A stretch of DNA of 64,000 bases from CAMDTE01 sp964504345 (GCA_964504345.1 CAZDDX010000005.1:1-64000); one strand, 5' to 3'; counted from the first letter of the stretch, positions 16,156 through 24,846 are shown. Numbers and translations are program-made. Notes: a model not told the origin generated them from the sequence alone.

Positions 16156-18015
16156 CTCCTGTGAGCGAACCAACCGGGCGTACAATCCATCCCGACGGAT
16201 CAATTCCTCGTGTGTTCCGGATTCCACCAATTGTCCGGCGTCCACCACCAAAATGCAGTCCGCGTGCTGCACGGTGGAGAGTCGGTGGGCCACCACCACG
16301 GCTGTGGTTCCCTGCAAGAGGACGTCCAAGGCCGCTTGCACGGCGCGCTCGTTTTCCGCATCCAGGGCCGCTGTGGCCTCGTCCAGCAACAAAATCTGGG
16401 GTTTGGCCAAGAGGGCCCGCGCGATGGCGAGACGCTGCTTTTGGCCGCCGGAAAAACGCGTTCCGGCCTCGCCCACCAAGGTTTGGTACCCGTCCGGCAG
16501 GGCGGTGATGAATTCGTGGGCTTGCGCGGCGCGCGCGGCAGCCTCTACCTCCTCCAAGGTGGCGTTTGGCTTGCCCAAAGTGAGGTTGGCCCAAACGGTG
16601 TCGTGGAACAAAAAGGAGTCCTGCGAAACCAGTCCAAACAAAGAGCGAACGCGCTCCTTGGGCCAATGGCGCACGTCCACACCGTCCACCGTGATGCTTC
16701 CCTCAGAGGGGTCCAAGAAACGCGGGAGCAAATTGAGCAGGGTGGTTTTGCCGCCGCCGCTGGGGCCTACCAAAGCCACGGTTTGCCCTTTTCCAACACG
16801 TGCCGTAATGCCCTGTACGGCCGGGGAATCGGACTCCGGATACCGAACCCAAACATTGTTCCAGTTCAATTCCGAGGCAAATACCGGAGCGGGCGCGCCC
16901 GCAGATCCACGTTCCTCTTCCTCGTTTGGAGCATCAACCGAAGCAACCGGGTCCGGGAGCTCGTCGGGCCAATCCAGCACCTCAAAAATGCGTTCCGCCG
17001 CCGCGTTGCCGCGCTGAATGGCGTAAAATGCGTGGGTCAGGGCCTTGAAGGCGGGGATGAGTTGGTAAAAAAACAGCACGTACCCCATGAGGGCAGAGCC
17101 GGACAAGCTTTTATCGTCCAGCACGAGGCGTCCGCCGTACCAAATGACCATCAGGAGGATGGAGGCGCCCAAAAATTCCGAAAGCGGCGAACTGGCGTCT
17201 TTTTTACGCAATACGCGCGTGGCTGTGGCCCGGGTGGCTTCACTGGCGCGTTCAAATGAGGCCGTCAGGAGGCGTTCCGCTCGAAAAGCCTGCACCACAC
17301 GCAGTCCGCTGAGGGTTTCGTCCAGGAGCGCCAAGGCGCGGCCCAGCTGGGATTGGGCTTGAACGCTGGATCGTTTCAAGCTCTTGCCCACAGTTTGGAT
17401 GAGGGTAAAGGACAGCGGAAGCACCAACAACAAGAATAGCGTGAGGCGCGGACTCATGCTGAGCAAGATGGTGAGGGAGCCCAAAATGAGCAGCGGCTCA
17501 CGCACCACCAATTCCAAGGTGTTGAGCATGGACCACTCCACTTCGGTCATGTCCGTGCTGGCGCGGGAAAGCATGTCTCCTTTGCGCTTGTGGGTGTAGG
17601 TTCCCGGGGGCATGGACAGCAGTTTGCGGTACAAATCCACGCGCAGCCTATGCGCTACGCCCGTTCGAAGCGGTGCCACGGTGGCCAAAGAGAGGTAGTG
17701 AAACAGGTTTTTGAACAAAAACGCCAACGATCCGGCGCCGCACACCCAGAGCAAGGCCCCGGAATGTCCGCGGGTAGCCACCAATTGACTGACCCAAGCG
17801 GAGAGGGCTTCCTTGACGTCGGTTATCGAACGAATGCTCTCCGGATAGAGCACATTGGTGCCCGGGGTCTGCTGAAATAGCAAGTCCAGCACCGGAATGA
17901 GGATGCCGGCTGCGGCCAAACTGAAAAGGGTGAAAAAGACCTGGAACAGAGCCGCCAAAGCCGCATGGTTGCGGTAAGGGGCCGCATAGGAGAGTACGCG
18001 CCAGTAGCCTTTCAT
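16144..18015 (-). CDS. MsbA-like ABC exporter (fused membrane and ATPase domains)
   Basis: 623 residues from ATG 18015. Residues ~1-320 carry about six membrane helices (LAALFQVFFTLFSLAAAGIL, LLILGSLTILLSM). Residues ~370-623 are the ATPase, with Walker A GPSGGGKTTL, Q-loop GLVSQDSFLF, signature FSGGQKQRLAIARA, Walker B ILLLDEATAALD and the H-loop His in VVVAHRLST. It is a homodimeric exporter of the lipid A/multidrug type in the inner membrane; the substrate cannot be read from sequence. The ATG is 6 bases from a TACCTTTA box. It diverges from rbfA. Confidence 0.92.
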   Translation of the reverse strand: MKGYWRVLSYAAPYRNHAALAALFQVFFTLFSLAAAGILIPVLDLLFQQTPGTNVLYPESIRSITDVKEALSAWVSQLVATRGHSGALLWVCGAGSLAFLFKNLFHYLSLATVAPLRTGVAHRLRVDLYRKLLSMPPGTYTHKRKGDMLSRASTDMTEVEWSMLNTLELVVREPLLILGSLTILLSMSPRLTLFLLLVLPLSFTLIQTVGKSLKRSSVQAQSQLGRALALLDETLSGLRVVQAFRAERLLTASFERASEATRATATRVLRKKDASSPLSEFLGASILLMVIWYGGRLVLDDKSLSGSALMGYVLFFYQLIPAFKALTHAFYAIQRGNAAAERIFEVLDWPDELPDPVASVDAPNEEEERGSAGAPAPVFASELNWNNVWVRYPESDSPAVQGITARVGKGQTVALVGPSGGGKTTLLNLLPRFLDPSEGSITVDGVDVRHWPKERVRSLFGLVSQDSFLFHDTVWANLTLGKPNATLEEVEAAARAAQAHEFITALPDGYQTLVGEAGTRFSGGQKQRLAIARALLAKPQILLLDEATAALDAENERAVQAALDVLLQGTTAVVVAHRLSTVQHADCILVVDAGQLVESGTHEELIRRDGLYARLVRSQELRA

Positions 18016-18021
18016 GGGGTT

Positions 18022-18029
18022 TAAAGGTA
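18022..18029 (-). promoter_or_regulatory. -7 box (TACCTTTA) of the ABC exporter gene
   Basis: Differs from TAnnTTTG only at the last base and lies 6 bases from the ATG at 18015. It is part of a compact divergent promoter region shared with rbfA. Confidence 0.5.
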
Positions 18030-18066
18030 CGGGGAATTCCCGGTCTGCCGCGGACGGCCAATTCCG

Positions 18067-18074
18067 TACCTTTG
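18067..18074 (+). promoter_or_regulatory. -7 box (TACCTTTG) of the rbfA operon
   Basis: TACCTTTG lies exactly 4 bases upstream of the GTG start at 18079, so any transcript should begin at or beside the start codon. No convincing -33 TTG is seen. Confidence 0.6.
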
Positions 18075-18078
18075 CGTT

Positions 18079-18438
18079 GTGGAAAGTACTCGCCAAAAGA
18101 AAATGGCGCGCCTGTTGGAGCGCGACGTCGCGGAAATTTTGCGCCAACGGGCAGCCTTGGATTTTCCGGGTACCCTGTGGAGCGTCACCAAAGTACGGGT
18201 TACCCCGGACGTGGGCATGGCGCGCATTTACCTGAGCGTCTTCCCCACGGACCGCACCGCGGATTCCATGGCGTACATAGAGGAGCACAAATCCGCCATT
18301 CGCAACCAGGTGGGCCAATTGGTTCGGCACCAAATGCGGGTGGTTCCGGAACTGCACTACCACGCGGACGATTCCTTGGATTACGAGGCAACGATTGACC
18401 GATTGCTGCGCGAAGGCGGCGAAAACCCCATCCTTTAA
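18079..18438 (+). CDS. rbfA: Ribosome-binding factor A
   Basis: 119 residues, the usual length. RbfA binds the pre-30S subunit and helps mature the 16S rRNA 5' end. Family features visible are the basic N-terminus (STRQKKMARLLERDVAEIL), the KH-like core (VTKVRVTPDVGMARIYLSVFP) and the C-terminal LHYHADDSLDYEATIDRLL segment. The start is GTG. The FtsX-like permease gene begins 8 bases after its stop, a pairing common in Bacteroidota. Confidence 0.95.
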   Translation: MESTRQKKMARLLERDVAEILRQRAALDFPGTLWSVTKVRVTPDVGMARIYLSVFPTDRTADSMAYIEEHKSAIRNQVGQLVRHQMRVVPELHYHADDSLDYEATIDRLLREGGENPIL

Positions 18439-18446
18439 CCCCACCC

Positions 18447-19664
18447 ATGGGACGCGTCTACACCCCTTTGTTGGTGGCGTGGCGCTACTTGCGCGGACGC
18501 CGGAAGGCGCGCATGGCGCAGTGGGTTACCCGGGCCTCCGCCCTGGGCTTGGCCGTGGGAACGGCTGCCATGGTGGTGGTCCTCAGCGCCTTCAACGGAC
18601 TGGAGCAGTCTGTTTTGGACGTATACCGCCCGGCCTACCCTGCTGCTACCGCGGAACCGGACAGCACCTCTTCTTCCCTTTCCTCGGAAACCGTGGCGCG
18701 CCTGCGGCGCGCCTGGTCTCCCGTCTTGCCCGGCAACGCACACCTGATCCCCGTGGTGGAACGTCAGGTACTTCTGCGCAACGGATTGAATGAGTGCGTG
18801 GTGACGCTGACCTTGGTGCACCAGGAAGACCTTGCCCACTGGCCCTGGACCCCAAAAGCCACCTCCTTCATGCTGGGCGCCAACGTGGCCACCACCTTGG
18901 GCTTGGAAGGCCGTCGGGACTGGCCCGCACTGGAAATCTGGTTGCCTTCCAACGCCAACCTGGAAGTTAACAACCTACTGGACTTGGAACCGCAGCTCCA
19001 AAGTGGATTTTTTCAACCCAACGGCTCGTTCACCGTTCACCCGGAGCTGGACGCCCAAAGCGCCCTGGTGGTGTGGTCGCCCCAATGGGCCCAATTCCTG
19101 GAATGGGACTCCACCTACACCCATTTGGCCTGGATTCAGCCGAGCGGACCTTTGGTGCGCACGCAGGACCTCCAGCAGTGGACCGACGGTCGTCCGGACC
19201 GCAGCCAAGGCGTTCGCTGGGTGCCGCTGGAGGAACAGCAATCTGCCTTGTTCCGCGTTCTGCGCACGGAACGCTTGGCCACCCTGGGCATTTTGATTCT
19301 GGTAGTCTTCCTGGCTTCGCTGGGGCTTTATGGCTCTACCGTACTCCTGGCACTGGAGAAAGTACAGGAAAACGCCTCCCTGCACGCCATGGGAGCCTCT
19401 TGGAATACGGTTGCCGCCGTTTACCGCATCAACGGCCTACTCGTAGGGGCTTTGGGCGCCCTAACCGGCGTGATCCTGGGTTCTTTGCTCGTGTGGGGTC
19501 AAAGTACGTTTGGCTGGATTCAACTGGGCACCGGATTCGCGCTAGATGCCTACCCCGTTCGCTGGACGTGGTCCGGAGCGCTGCTCTCTTTTGGCATTGC
19601 TTGGGGCTTGAGTTTGGTGGCCAGTGCGTGGGCCGCTCGGGAAAGCCGACCGCAAAAAGGCTAA
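18447..19664 (+). CDS. FtsX-like ABC transporter permease (LolC/LolE-like)
   Basis: 405 residues. One membrane helix lies near the N-terminus (VTRASALGLAVGTAAMVVVL), followed by a ~220-residue periplasmic region. Three more helices form the FtsX module (LATLGILILVVFLASLGLYG, LLVGALGALTGVILGSLLVW, GALLSFGIAWGLSLVASAWA). This is the LolC/E or MacB-type architecture, a membrane subunit working with a separate ATPase in lipoprotein release or a similar task. No ATPase gene is adjacent. Co-transcribed with rbfA. Confidence 0.85.
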   Translation: MGRVYTPLLVAWRYLRGRRKARMAQWVTRASALGLAVGTAAMVVVLSAFNGLEQSVLDVYRPAYPAATAEPDSTSSSLSSETVARLRRAWSPVLPGNAHLIPVVERQVLLRNGLNECVVTLTLVHQEDLAHWPWTPKATSFMLGANVATTLGLEGRRDWPALEIWLPSNANLEVNNLLDLEPQLQSGFFQPNGSFTVHPELDAQSALVVWSPQWAQFLEWDSTYTHLAWIQPSGPLVRTQDLQQWTDGRPDRSQGVRWVPLEEQQSALFRVLRTERLATLGILILVVFLASLGLYGSTVLLALEKVQENASLHAMGASWNTVAAVYRINGLLVGALGALTGVILGSLLVWGQSTFGWIQLGTGFALDAYPVRWTWSGALLSFGIAWGLSLVASAWAARESRPQKG

Positions 19665-19713
19665 GGCGCAGCAAAACGCATAGCAAGCCGAGCGATTTAC
19701 CGCTCTTCCGTAC

Positions 19714-20760
19714 TCAAAAATCACACGGCGCCGCGGAAACGTCCACGTCGTGCACGTTGGTGCCGGGCAAAACGACGCCTTCTGCGCTGTACACCTGGGT
19801 GATTTCCGCCAAGGTAGCGTACACCTCTGCCGCGGTTTCCGCGGTCACCAAGCGCAAGCGGTAGTCCTTGAAGTGTGGGAAATTTTTAAAATAATTGGTG
19901 TAGTGTCGGCGTGTTTCCCGTATGGCCATGCCTTCGCCTTTCCACTCCACCGCAAACTCCAAATGCTTGCGCGCCGCGGAAACTCGGTCCTCCAAGGCCG
20001 GAGGGGCCAAGTGCGTTCCGGTAGCCATATAGTGTTTGATTTCCTTAAAAATCCACGGGTAGCCAATGCTGGCCCGCCCTATCATCACGCCGTCCACCCC
20101 GTAGCGGTTGCGCATCGCCACCGCCTTCTCGGGCGTGTCCACGTCCCCGTTTCCAAAAATGGGAATGTGCATGCGCGGATTGTTCTTTACCTCGCCAATC
20201 AAGGTCCAGTCTGCGTCGCCCTTGTACATCTGGTGCCGGGTACGCCCGTGGATGCTCAACGCGGAAATTCCTATGTCTTGCAGGCGTTCGGCCACCTCCA
20301 CAATATTTTTGGTGTTGTCGTCCCACCCCAAACGGGTTTTCACCGTCACCGGCAATCCCACGGCGTCCACGATTTCCTTGGTCATGGCCACCATTTTGGG
20401 AATGTCTTGCAGCAGGGCCGACCCCGCTCCTTTGCACGCCACGTTCTTCACCGGGCACCCGTAGTTGATGTCGATCAAATCCGGATTCGCCTTTTCTGCG
20501 ATTTCCGCGGCCTCGCGCATGCTGCTGATCTCGCTGCCAAAAAGCTGAATGCCAATGGGGCGTTCGTACTCAAAAACGTCGAGCTTGATCAAACTCTTGG
20601 CGGCGTCCCGAATCAATCCTTCTGAGGAAATGAACTCGGTGTACATCATGTCTGCGCCCTGTTCCTTGCAGAGTTTGCGGAACGGCGGATCGCTGACGTC
20701 CTCCATGGGCGCCAGAAGCAAGGGAAATTCCCCAAGGTCGATGTGTGCTATCTTCGCCAT
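19714..20760 (-). CDS. dusB: tRNA-dihydrouridine synthase (DusB type)
   Basis: 348 residues, an FMN-dependent TIM-barrel enzyme that reduces specific uridines in the tRNA D-loop. Signatures seen are the N-terminal LLAPMEDVSDPPFR, the catalytic Cys region DINYGCPVKNVACKGAGSAL, the substrate-binding LSIHGRTRHQMYKG, and the flavin-phosphate region PIFGNGDVDTPEKA with GVMIGRASIGYPWIF. It is transcribed from a TACCTTTG box 11 bases upstream of the ATG and diverges from the CPBP protease gene. Confidence 0.95.
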   Translation of the reverse strand: MAKIAHIDLGEFPLLLAPMEDVSDPPFRKLCKEQGADMMYTEFISSEGLIRDAAKSLIKLDVFEYERPIGIQLFGSEISSMREAAEIAEKANPDLIDINYGCPVKNVACKGAGSALLQDIPKMVAMTKEIVDAVGLPVTVKTRLGWDDNTKNIVEVAERLQDIGISALSIHGRTRHQMYKGDADWTLIGEVKNNPRMHIPIFGNGDVDTPEKAVAMRNRYGVDGVMIGRASIGYPWIFKEIKHYMATGTHLAPPALEDRVSAARKHLEFAVEWKGEGMAIRETRRHYTNYFKNFPHFKDYRLRLVTAETAAEVYATLAEITQVYSAEGVVLPGTNVHDVDVSAAPCDF

Positions 20761-20771
20761 GAATCCAAACG

Positions 20772-20779
20772 CAAAGGTA
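20772..20779 (-). promoter_or_regulatory. -7 box (TACCTTTG) of dusB
   Basis: Lies 11 bases upstream of the dusB ATG and 2 bases from the start codon of the divergent CPBP gene at 20782, so the two regions are almost superimposed. Confidence 0.6.
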
Positions 20780-20781
20780 CA

Positions 20782-21666
20782 ATGAACCCCTTAAACCCTC
20801 CAGTAAAACCCGGATTGGAAGCCTTGTGGACCCTTTTGTTGGCTTTTGCGGTGGGAAGTACGGTAGCCGCCTTGGCGATGGAACCACTGACCAGCTTGTA
20901 CGGAGACACCCCCAGACGCGATTGGCTGCTCCAACTGTTTGCGGCCGTCGGCTTTTTTGTTTTGCCTGCGGCGTGGATTCGTACCCGCCGTCAAATCCAA
21001 GGCCTGCCTGATCTTACCCCTCCAGCGCCCGCACTGCCTTGGGCTGTCTTGCTCGCCTGGGCCGCACTCCCCCCCCTCGCTGCCTTTGGTTTGGAACAAA
21101 TTTCCTGGTACTGGCGGGAAGGCATCAGCGCGTGGCCTGCGCTTACAGACTGGTGGACGGCTGAAGCCGAACAAGCTACCCGCATCCAAACCCTGCTGGA
21201 TGCGCCGCTCCTCGTGGATCAATGGGGCGTGGCCCTGGTATTGGTTCCCGTGGCTGCCCTGGGCGAAGAGTTCTTCTTCCGCGGCACCTTGCTCCCGTTG
21301 TGGAAAGAGGCCTACGGCAAGCGAATGGCCCTCTTGCTTTCCACCCTGCTTTTTGCCGCAGCCCATTTGAGCCTGAGCCAACTGCCCTTTTTATTAGGGG
21401 CCGGTTTGCTTTTGGGACTGGCCTACGTACAAACCCAGCAACTCTGGGTTCCCATGGCCGCACACTTTGCACACAACGGCCTGACCTTGTTGGTAGCCAA
21501 ACTCAGCCCAACGGCGGAATACGGCTTTGCAGAACAACCGCCGCATTCGGCAGGACTGATCGTTGGAACGGCACTTCTCTGCGCTGCCTTGGGCTTCTTC
21601 CTGTACCGCACCCACCGCAATCAGCCCGCGGAACCGGATGCGCCAGTACCAACGGCAGAAGAATAA
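20782..21666 (+). CDS. CPBP (CAAX-like) intramembrane metalloprotease
   Basis: 294 residues from ATG 20782, with about seven membrane helices. The family motifs are visible in order: EEFFFRG at ~residues 170-176 (the Glu-Glu and Arg of motif 1), AAHLSLSQLPF (motif 2 His) and HFAHN (motif 3). These residues form the membrane-embedded active site of the CPBP/Abi family. The substrate is unknown; bacterial members act in membrane protein turnover or peptide immunity. It stands alone and is followed by a strong terminator. Confidence 0.9.
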   Translation: MNPLNPPVKPGLEALWTLLLAFAVGSTVAALAMEPLTSLYGDTPRRDWLLQLFAAVGFFVLPAAWIRTRRQIQGLPDLTPPAPALPWAVLLAWAALPPLAAFGLEQISWYWREGISAWPALTDWWTAEAEQATRIQTLLDAPLLVDQWGVALVLVPVAALGEEFFFRGTLLPLWKEAYGKRMALLLSTLLFAAAHLSLSQLPFLLGAGLLLGLAYVQTQQLWVPMAAHFAHNGLTLLVAKLSPTAEYGFAEQPPHSAGLIVGTALLCAALGFFLYRTHRNQPAEPDAPVPTAEE

Positions 21667-21740
21667 CGTCAAAAGGGCGTACGACCCAGCAGGACGAAAA
21701 CCCAACTCGCCGTGGGGTCAAAAAGCCACCGGCCCCAATA

Positions 21741-21766
21741 AAAAACCCCGCCAAGGCGGGGTTTTT
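21741..21766. terminator. Bidirectional terminator between CPBP and exbD genes
   Basis: AAAAACCCCGCC and GGCGGGGTTTTT form a perfect 12-bp stem with a 2-base centre, with T runs available in both directions. Confidence 0.85.
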
Positions 21767-21785
21767 AAATGCTTGAAAACCGAAA

Positions 21786-22268
21786 TCAATACACTTTAAA
21801 CAATTCCTCTTTGGTGGTAGGATTTGTGGAGTAGTTGATTTTCAGGGCTTGAGCCTTGCGCAACTCTTGCTTGATGTCGCCAATCAAACCCATGCGCACT
21901 TTCACATCAGACTTGATGGAAACCGTCATCAAAGGACGCTCCTTCTCGTTGATTTCTTCGCGCTTCACCACCACAAAGGTTCCAATGTCTTGCGTGGTGG
22001 CCAATTGATCGTCCAACTGCACACGAGGCTCAGAACCGTAGGTCGAAGTGTTTTTTGGGGTACCCACGTAGATGTAGGCCACCAAGTCTTTGCGCTCCAA
22101 CTTCTGAATCTCCGTAGCCTTGGGCTTAGAAACTGCTACCTTAAGGTCAACTTCCCGCATGGTGGTAGTCACCATGAAGAAAAACAACAACATGAATACG
22201 ATGTCTGGCAATGAAGCCGTAGACAGTGCCGGGGTTCCGCCCGACTTCTTTTTACGAATACGTCCCAT
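21786..22268 (-). CDS. exbD: ExbD/TolR family transport protein (second ExbD)
   Basis: 160 residues. A basic cytoplasmic N-terminus (MGRIRKKKSGGTPAL) is followed by one membrane helix (DIVFMLLFFFMVTTTMRE) containing the Asp required for proton use in this family, then a periplasmic domain. It is the last gene of exbB-hyp-exbD-exbD; its ATG overlaps the preceding stop by one base (TAATG). Such complexes harness the proton gradient to energise TonB or related envelope work; no tonB gene is in the window. Confidence 0.92.
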   Translation of the reverse strand: MGRIRKKKSGGTPALSTASLPDIVFMLLFFFMVTTTMREVDLKVAVSKPKATEIQKLERKDLVAYIYVGTPKNTSTYGSEPRVQLDDQLATTQDIGTFVVVKREEINEKERPLMTVSIKSDVKVRMGLIGDIKQELRKAQALKINYSTNPTTKEELFKVY

Positions 22269-22837
22269 TATCGACCTCCTAAACTTACCGGTTCTGCTTC
22301 AGAAATGATCTGGGGATATTTTCCCTGAACAAATTTCTTAGCATCTTCACCCAACATTTCGAAGGGCTTGCCAAACTGCTGCTGCGAAAGTTCATCGCGC
22401 AATTCGTTGTAGGCCGCTACCAATTCGTTTTGAACTTTAACGTAGGTCTCGTAGGTAGTACCGCGGTCGTTCTGCAACGAAATAATCGCTTTTGCGGGAT
22501 TGTCCGACGACTCCGGGTTGCGGCTTCCGCGACACACGTCGCAAGAACCGTCTCCGTTGTTGTCAATGAATTCCTTAGCAGCCGTGCGGAGGTCCCGGAT
22601 GTCCATGTACTCCTCTTCCACCAACAACTGGTCCTGACCGTTGACCAAAACCACAAACACGTTCTTTTCCTTCACCGTGGACTGCTCCTTGATGGGATTG
22701 TCGTCCCAAGGCGGCAACTTACGGTTCAGACCCTTGTCTACGTCCATGGTGGTAGTCACCAAGAAGAAGATCAACAGCAAGAACGCGATGTCCGCCATAG
22801 AACCGGCGTTAATTTCAGGTACTTCGCGCTTCGCCAT
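22268..22837 (-). CDS. exbD: ExbD/TolR family transport protein (first ExbD)
   Basis: 189 residues. The N-terminus is AKREVPEINAGSMADIAF; the membrane helix carries the key Asp (MADIAFLLLIFFLVTTTMDV). The periplasmic part is longer than usual and holds a CDVC cysteine pair within an Asp/Asn-rich loop (DNNGDGSCDVCRGSR), followed by a helical C-terminus. Six bases separate it from the preceding small membrane protein gene. Having two different ExbD proteins after one ExbB is normal in Flavobacteriales and suggests a mixed ExbD pair in the channel. Confidence 0.92.
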   Translation of the reverse strand: MAKREVPEINAGSMADIAFLLLIFFLVTTTMDVDKGLNRKLPPWDDNPIKEQSTVKEKNVFVVLVNGQDQLLVEEEYMDIRDLRTAAKEFIDNNGDGSCDVCRGSRNPESSDNPAKAIISLQNDRGTTYETYVKVQNELVAAYNELRDELSQQQFGKPFEMLGEDAKKFVQGKYPQIISEAEPVSLGGR

Positions 22838-22843
22838 GGCCGG

Positions 22844-23299
22844 TTATTTGCTCGTTTTGATCATTCCGGAACGGTAGACCAAAGAGAAGATCACCGCGCC
22901 AACGGACAACAGCATCATGATGTAGAAGGCGTTCAAGCCGGTGCTTACCCACTTGGAACCGTTCTCGGTCATGTTCTTGTACTGCTCAAAATCAGAACCG
23001 TCGGCCGTCAAATAAGACAAAACAAAAACCACCAACAACGCTCCCACGCCAACGGCCGCAGAGCGAATGCCTTGGGGATTGATCATCAAACCACGAACAG
23101 ACGAACCAATGGCTGCCAAAGCGCCTACCAATCCAACGATGTACGTAAACAACAAGGCGTTGCCAACCGCTCCATCCAACGCTGCCTTTTCCTCGGGGGT
23201 GGTGTTACCGGCCGTAAAAATGAGCAAGGAGAGAAGGGTACCTACTGCTCCTAGAGCAGCGGCAATCCACTTTCCGTATTTAGACAACAAGTTCTCCAT
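22844..23299 (-). CDS. Conserved membrane protein of the exbB-exbD operon
   Basis: 151 residues with four hydrophobic helices (WIAAALGAVGTLLSLLIFTA, LLFTYIVGLVGALAAIGSSV, AAVGVGALLVVFVLSYLTA, FYIMMLLSVGAVIFSLVYR). It has no catalytic motif I can name. It sits between exbB and the first exbD with gaps of 12 and 6 bases, so co-expression is near certain. I infer it is an accessory part of the proton-channel complex. Confidence 0.8.
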   Translation of the reverse strand: MENLLSKYGKWIAAALGAVGTLLSLLIFTAGNTTPEEKAALDGAVGNALLFTYIVGLVGALAAIGSSVRGLMINPQGIRSAAVGVGALLVVFVLSYLTADGSDFEQYKNMTENGSKWVSTGLNAFYIMMLLSVGAVIFSLVYRSGMIKTSK

Positions 23300-23311
23300 G
23301 GATTCCTGGAA

Positions 23312-24121
23312 TTACTTGTTTTTCTTATCAAAGGCTACCATCATGTCCAAGAAGGAAATCGAAGCATCCTCCATCTTGTTCACGATGCCGTCAACCATGG
23401 ACAAAATCAAGTTGTAGAATACCTGCAGAATCATGGCCACGATCAAACCGAATACGGTGGTCAACAGGGCCACTTTAATACCGCCGGCAACCAACGATGG
23501 AGAAATGTCACCGGCTGCTTCGATGGCGTCAAACGCCTGAATCATACCGATAACCGTTCCCAAGAAGCCCAACATCGGAGCCAATGCAATGAACAAGGCC
23601 AGCCACGTAATGTTGCGCTCCAGCTTGCCGTTCTCCACGGAACCCACTGCCACAACAGACTTGTCCACCATATCAATGCCTTCGCCGTAGTGCGCCAAAC
23701 CTTGGTAGATCAAGGTGGCAACCGGTCCGCGGCTGTTGTAGGCAACTTTCATGGCGGCATCAACGCCTCCTTTATTCAAAGCAGCTTCAACGTCACCGAG
23801 CAACTTGGCGTTGTTGGAAGATGCAAAAGTCAAGTACAGCAAACGCTCAATAACCACGGCCAAACCGATGATCAAAATGATCAATACAGGAGCCATCCAG
23901 ATGGGGTCGCCCTCAATAAATTTCTTTTTGAAGACCTGCGTAAAGCTGGCTTCTTCCGCAACAGGGGCAGCGGGTTCAGCAGCTTCTTCCGCCGCCGCAG
24001 CAGCAGTGTCCGTAGCCTCAGCGGCAGCTTCCGTTGCAGCAGGAGCTGCGGCGTCTTGAGCAAAAATGGGCGACTGGAAAGCGAAAGCAACCAGAAGCGC
24101 GGTAGCAAAAACCTTTTTCAT
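23312..24121 (-). CDS. exbB: ExbB/TolQ/MotA family proton-channel protein with exported Ala/Glu-rich N-terminus
   Basis: 269 residues. A signal-like start (KKVFATALLVAFAFQSPIFA) leads into a ~45-residue Ala/Glu-rich stretch (AAPAATEAAAEATDTAAAAA). The ExbB core has three membrane helices: WMAPVLIILIIGLAVVIERL, then LFIALAPMLGFLGTVIGM containing the conserved GFLGTVIGM motif, then LTTVFGLIVAMILQVFYN. ExbB forms the pentameric ring around an ExbD pair. First gene of the operon, with a well-formed promoter and a leader of about 30-40 bases. The N-terminal extension is longer than in E. coli ExbB. Confidence 0.93.
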   Translation of the reverse strand: MKKVFATALLVAFAFQSPIFAQDAAAPAATEAAAEATDTAAAAAEEAAEPAAPVAEEASFTQVFKKKFIEGDPIWMAPVLIILIIGLAVVIERLLYLTFASSNNAKLLGDVEAALNKGGVDAAMKVAYNSRGPVATLIYQGLAHYGEGIDMVDKSVVAVGSVENGKLERNITWLALFIALAPMLGFLGTVIGMIQAFDAIEAAGDISPSLVAGGIKVALLTTVFGLIVAMILQVFYNLILSMVDGIVNKMEDASISFLDMMVAFDKKNK

Positions 24122-24158
24122 GGGGGTTTTTAGTTGAGTTACTTTTTAAGATTGTCGA

Positions 24159-24188
24159 CAAAAGTAAGGGAAACGCTGAGAAACACAA
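24159..24188 (-). promoter_or_regulatory. Promoter of the exbB operon: TTG-N19-TACTTTTG
   Basis: On the minus strand TTG (24188-24186), a 19-base spacer and TACTTTTG (24166-24159) match the Bacteroidota consensus. The ATG is at 24121, so this operon has a true 5' leader, unlike many genes in the window. Confidence 0.75.
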
Positions 24189-24249
24189 TACGGTTGGCAA
24201 ACACTTCACACGAAATTTACATACCCCCGTGTTGAGCACCAGTAGGAAC

Positions 24250-24846
24250 TCACTTCACGGCCGCGCGAAGAACCGCCTGAGCGTCCCACAACGGTGTGGT
24301 TTTCAGGGCAGGAACCACCTCGTTGGGGTGCGCCACCACCGTCCACAAGTTGCGGTGTTCGGGGTTCATGAATTCTTCGTCCACCATGCGGTCGATAAGG
24401 GCAATGAGGGAATCGTAAAAGCCGTCCTGATTCAGTACTACAATGGGTTGAAGGTACTGGCCCAACCGCTTCAAGGTAACGGCTTCAATGAGCTCGTCCA
24501 ACGTGCCGGTACCGCCGGGCATCGCCACCAAACCGGCCGTGTCTTGGAGCAAGAGCGCTTTGCGCTCCGCCATGGTGTGCACATAGGTAAAATCCTCCAC
24601 GCCGGGGTGGTTCATTTCAATCTCCTTTAATAGGTAGGGCATCACGCCTTGCACTTTACCGCCCCGATCCAGCACGCAGGTGGCCAAATGGCCCATCAGG
24701 CCGGTTTTTCCGCCGCCAAAAAGCAAGGAGGCGCCGGCGTCCACCAGGTCCGAAGCAATCACCTCTGCAGCGCGCAAATACTTGGGATGAACTTTTGCGC
24801 TTCCCGCGCAGTAAACGGTAACCCGACGACCTTCCAAATTGTGCAT
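24250..24846 (-). CDS. LOG family protein (cytokinin riboside phosphoribohydrolase-like)
   Basis: 198 residues from ATG 24846, chosen because TATTTTTG lies exactly 4 bases upstream; the longer in-frame start at 24966 lies inside the divergent gene. Rossmann-like fold with the LOG signature PGGTGTLDELIEA and the earlier LLFGGGKTGLMG nucleotide-binding region. Family members hydrolyse nucleoside 5'-monophosphates to a base and ribose 5-phosphate. It diverges from the hexosaminidase gene with overlapping promoters. Confidence 0.9.
   Translation of the reverse strand: MHNLEGRRVTVYCAGSAKVHPKYLRAAEVIASDLVDAGASLLFGGGKTGLMGHLATCVLDRGGKVQGVMPYLLKEIEMNHPGVEDFTYVHTMAERKALLLQDTAGLVAMPGGTGTLDELIEAVTLKRLGQYLQPIVVLNQDGFYDSLIALIDRMVDEEFMNPEHRNLWTVVAHPNEVVPALKTTPLWDAQAVLRAAVK

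Noticed and set aside
20782..21666. CPBP protease considered as an abortive-infection (Abi) system
   Set aside because: It stands alone with no partner toxin, peptide or mobile-element context; a housekeeping membrane protease is the simpler reading.
21786..24121. exbB-exbD operon considered as a Zorya-like or other defence system
   Set aside because: Zorya uses MotAB-like proteins with nuclease or helicase partners; here there are two ordinary ExbDs and a small membrane protein in the normal Flavobacteriales order.
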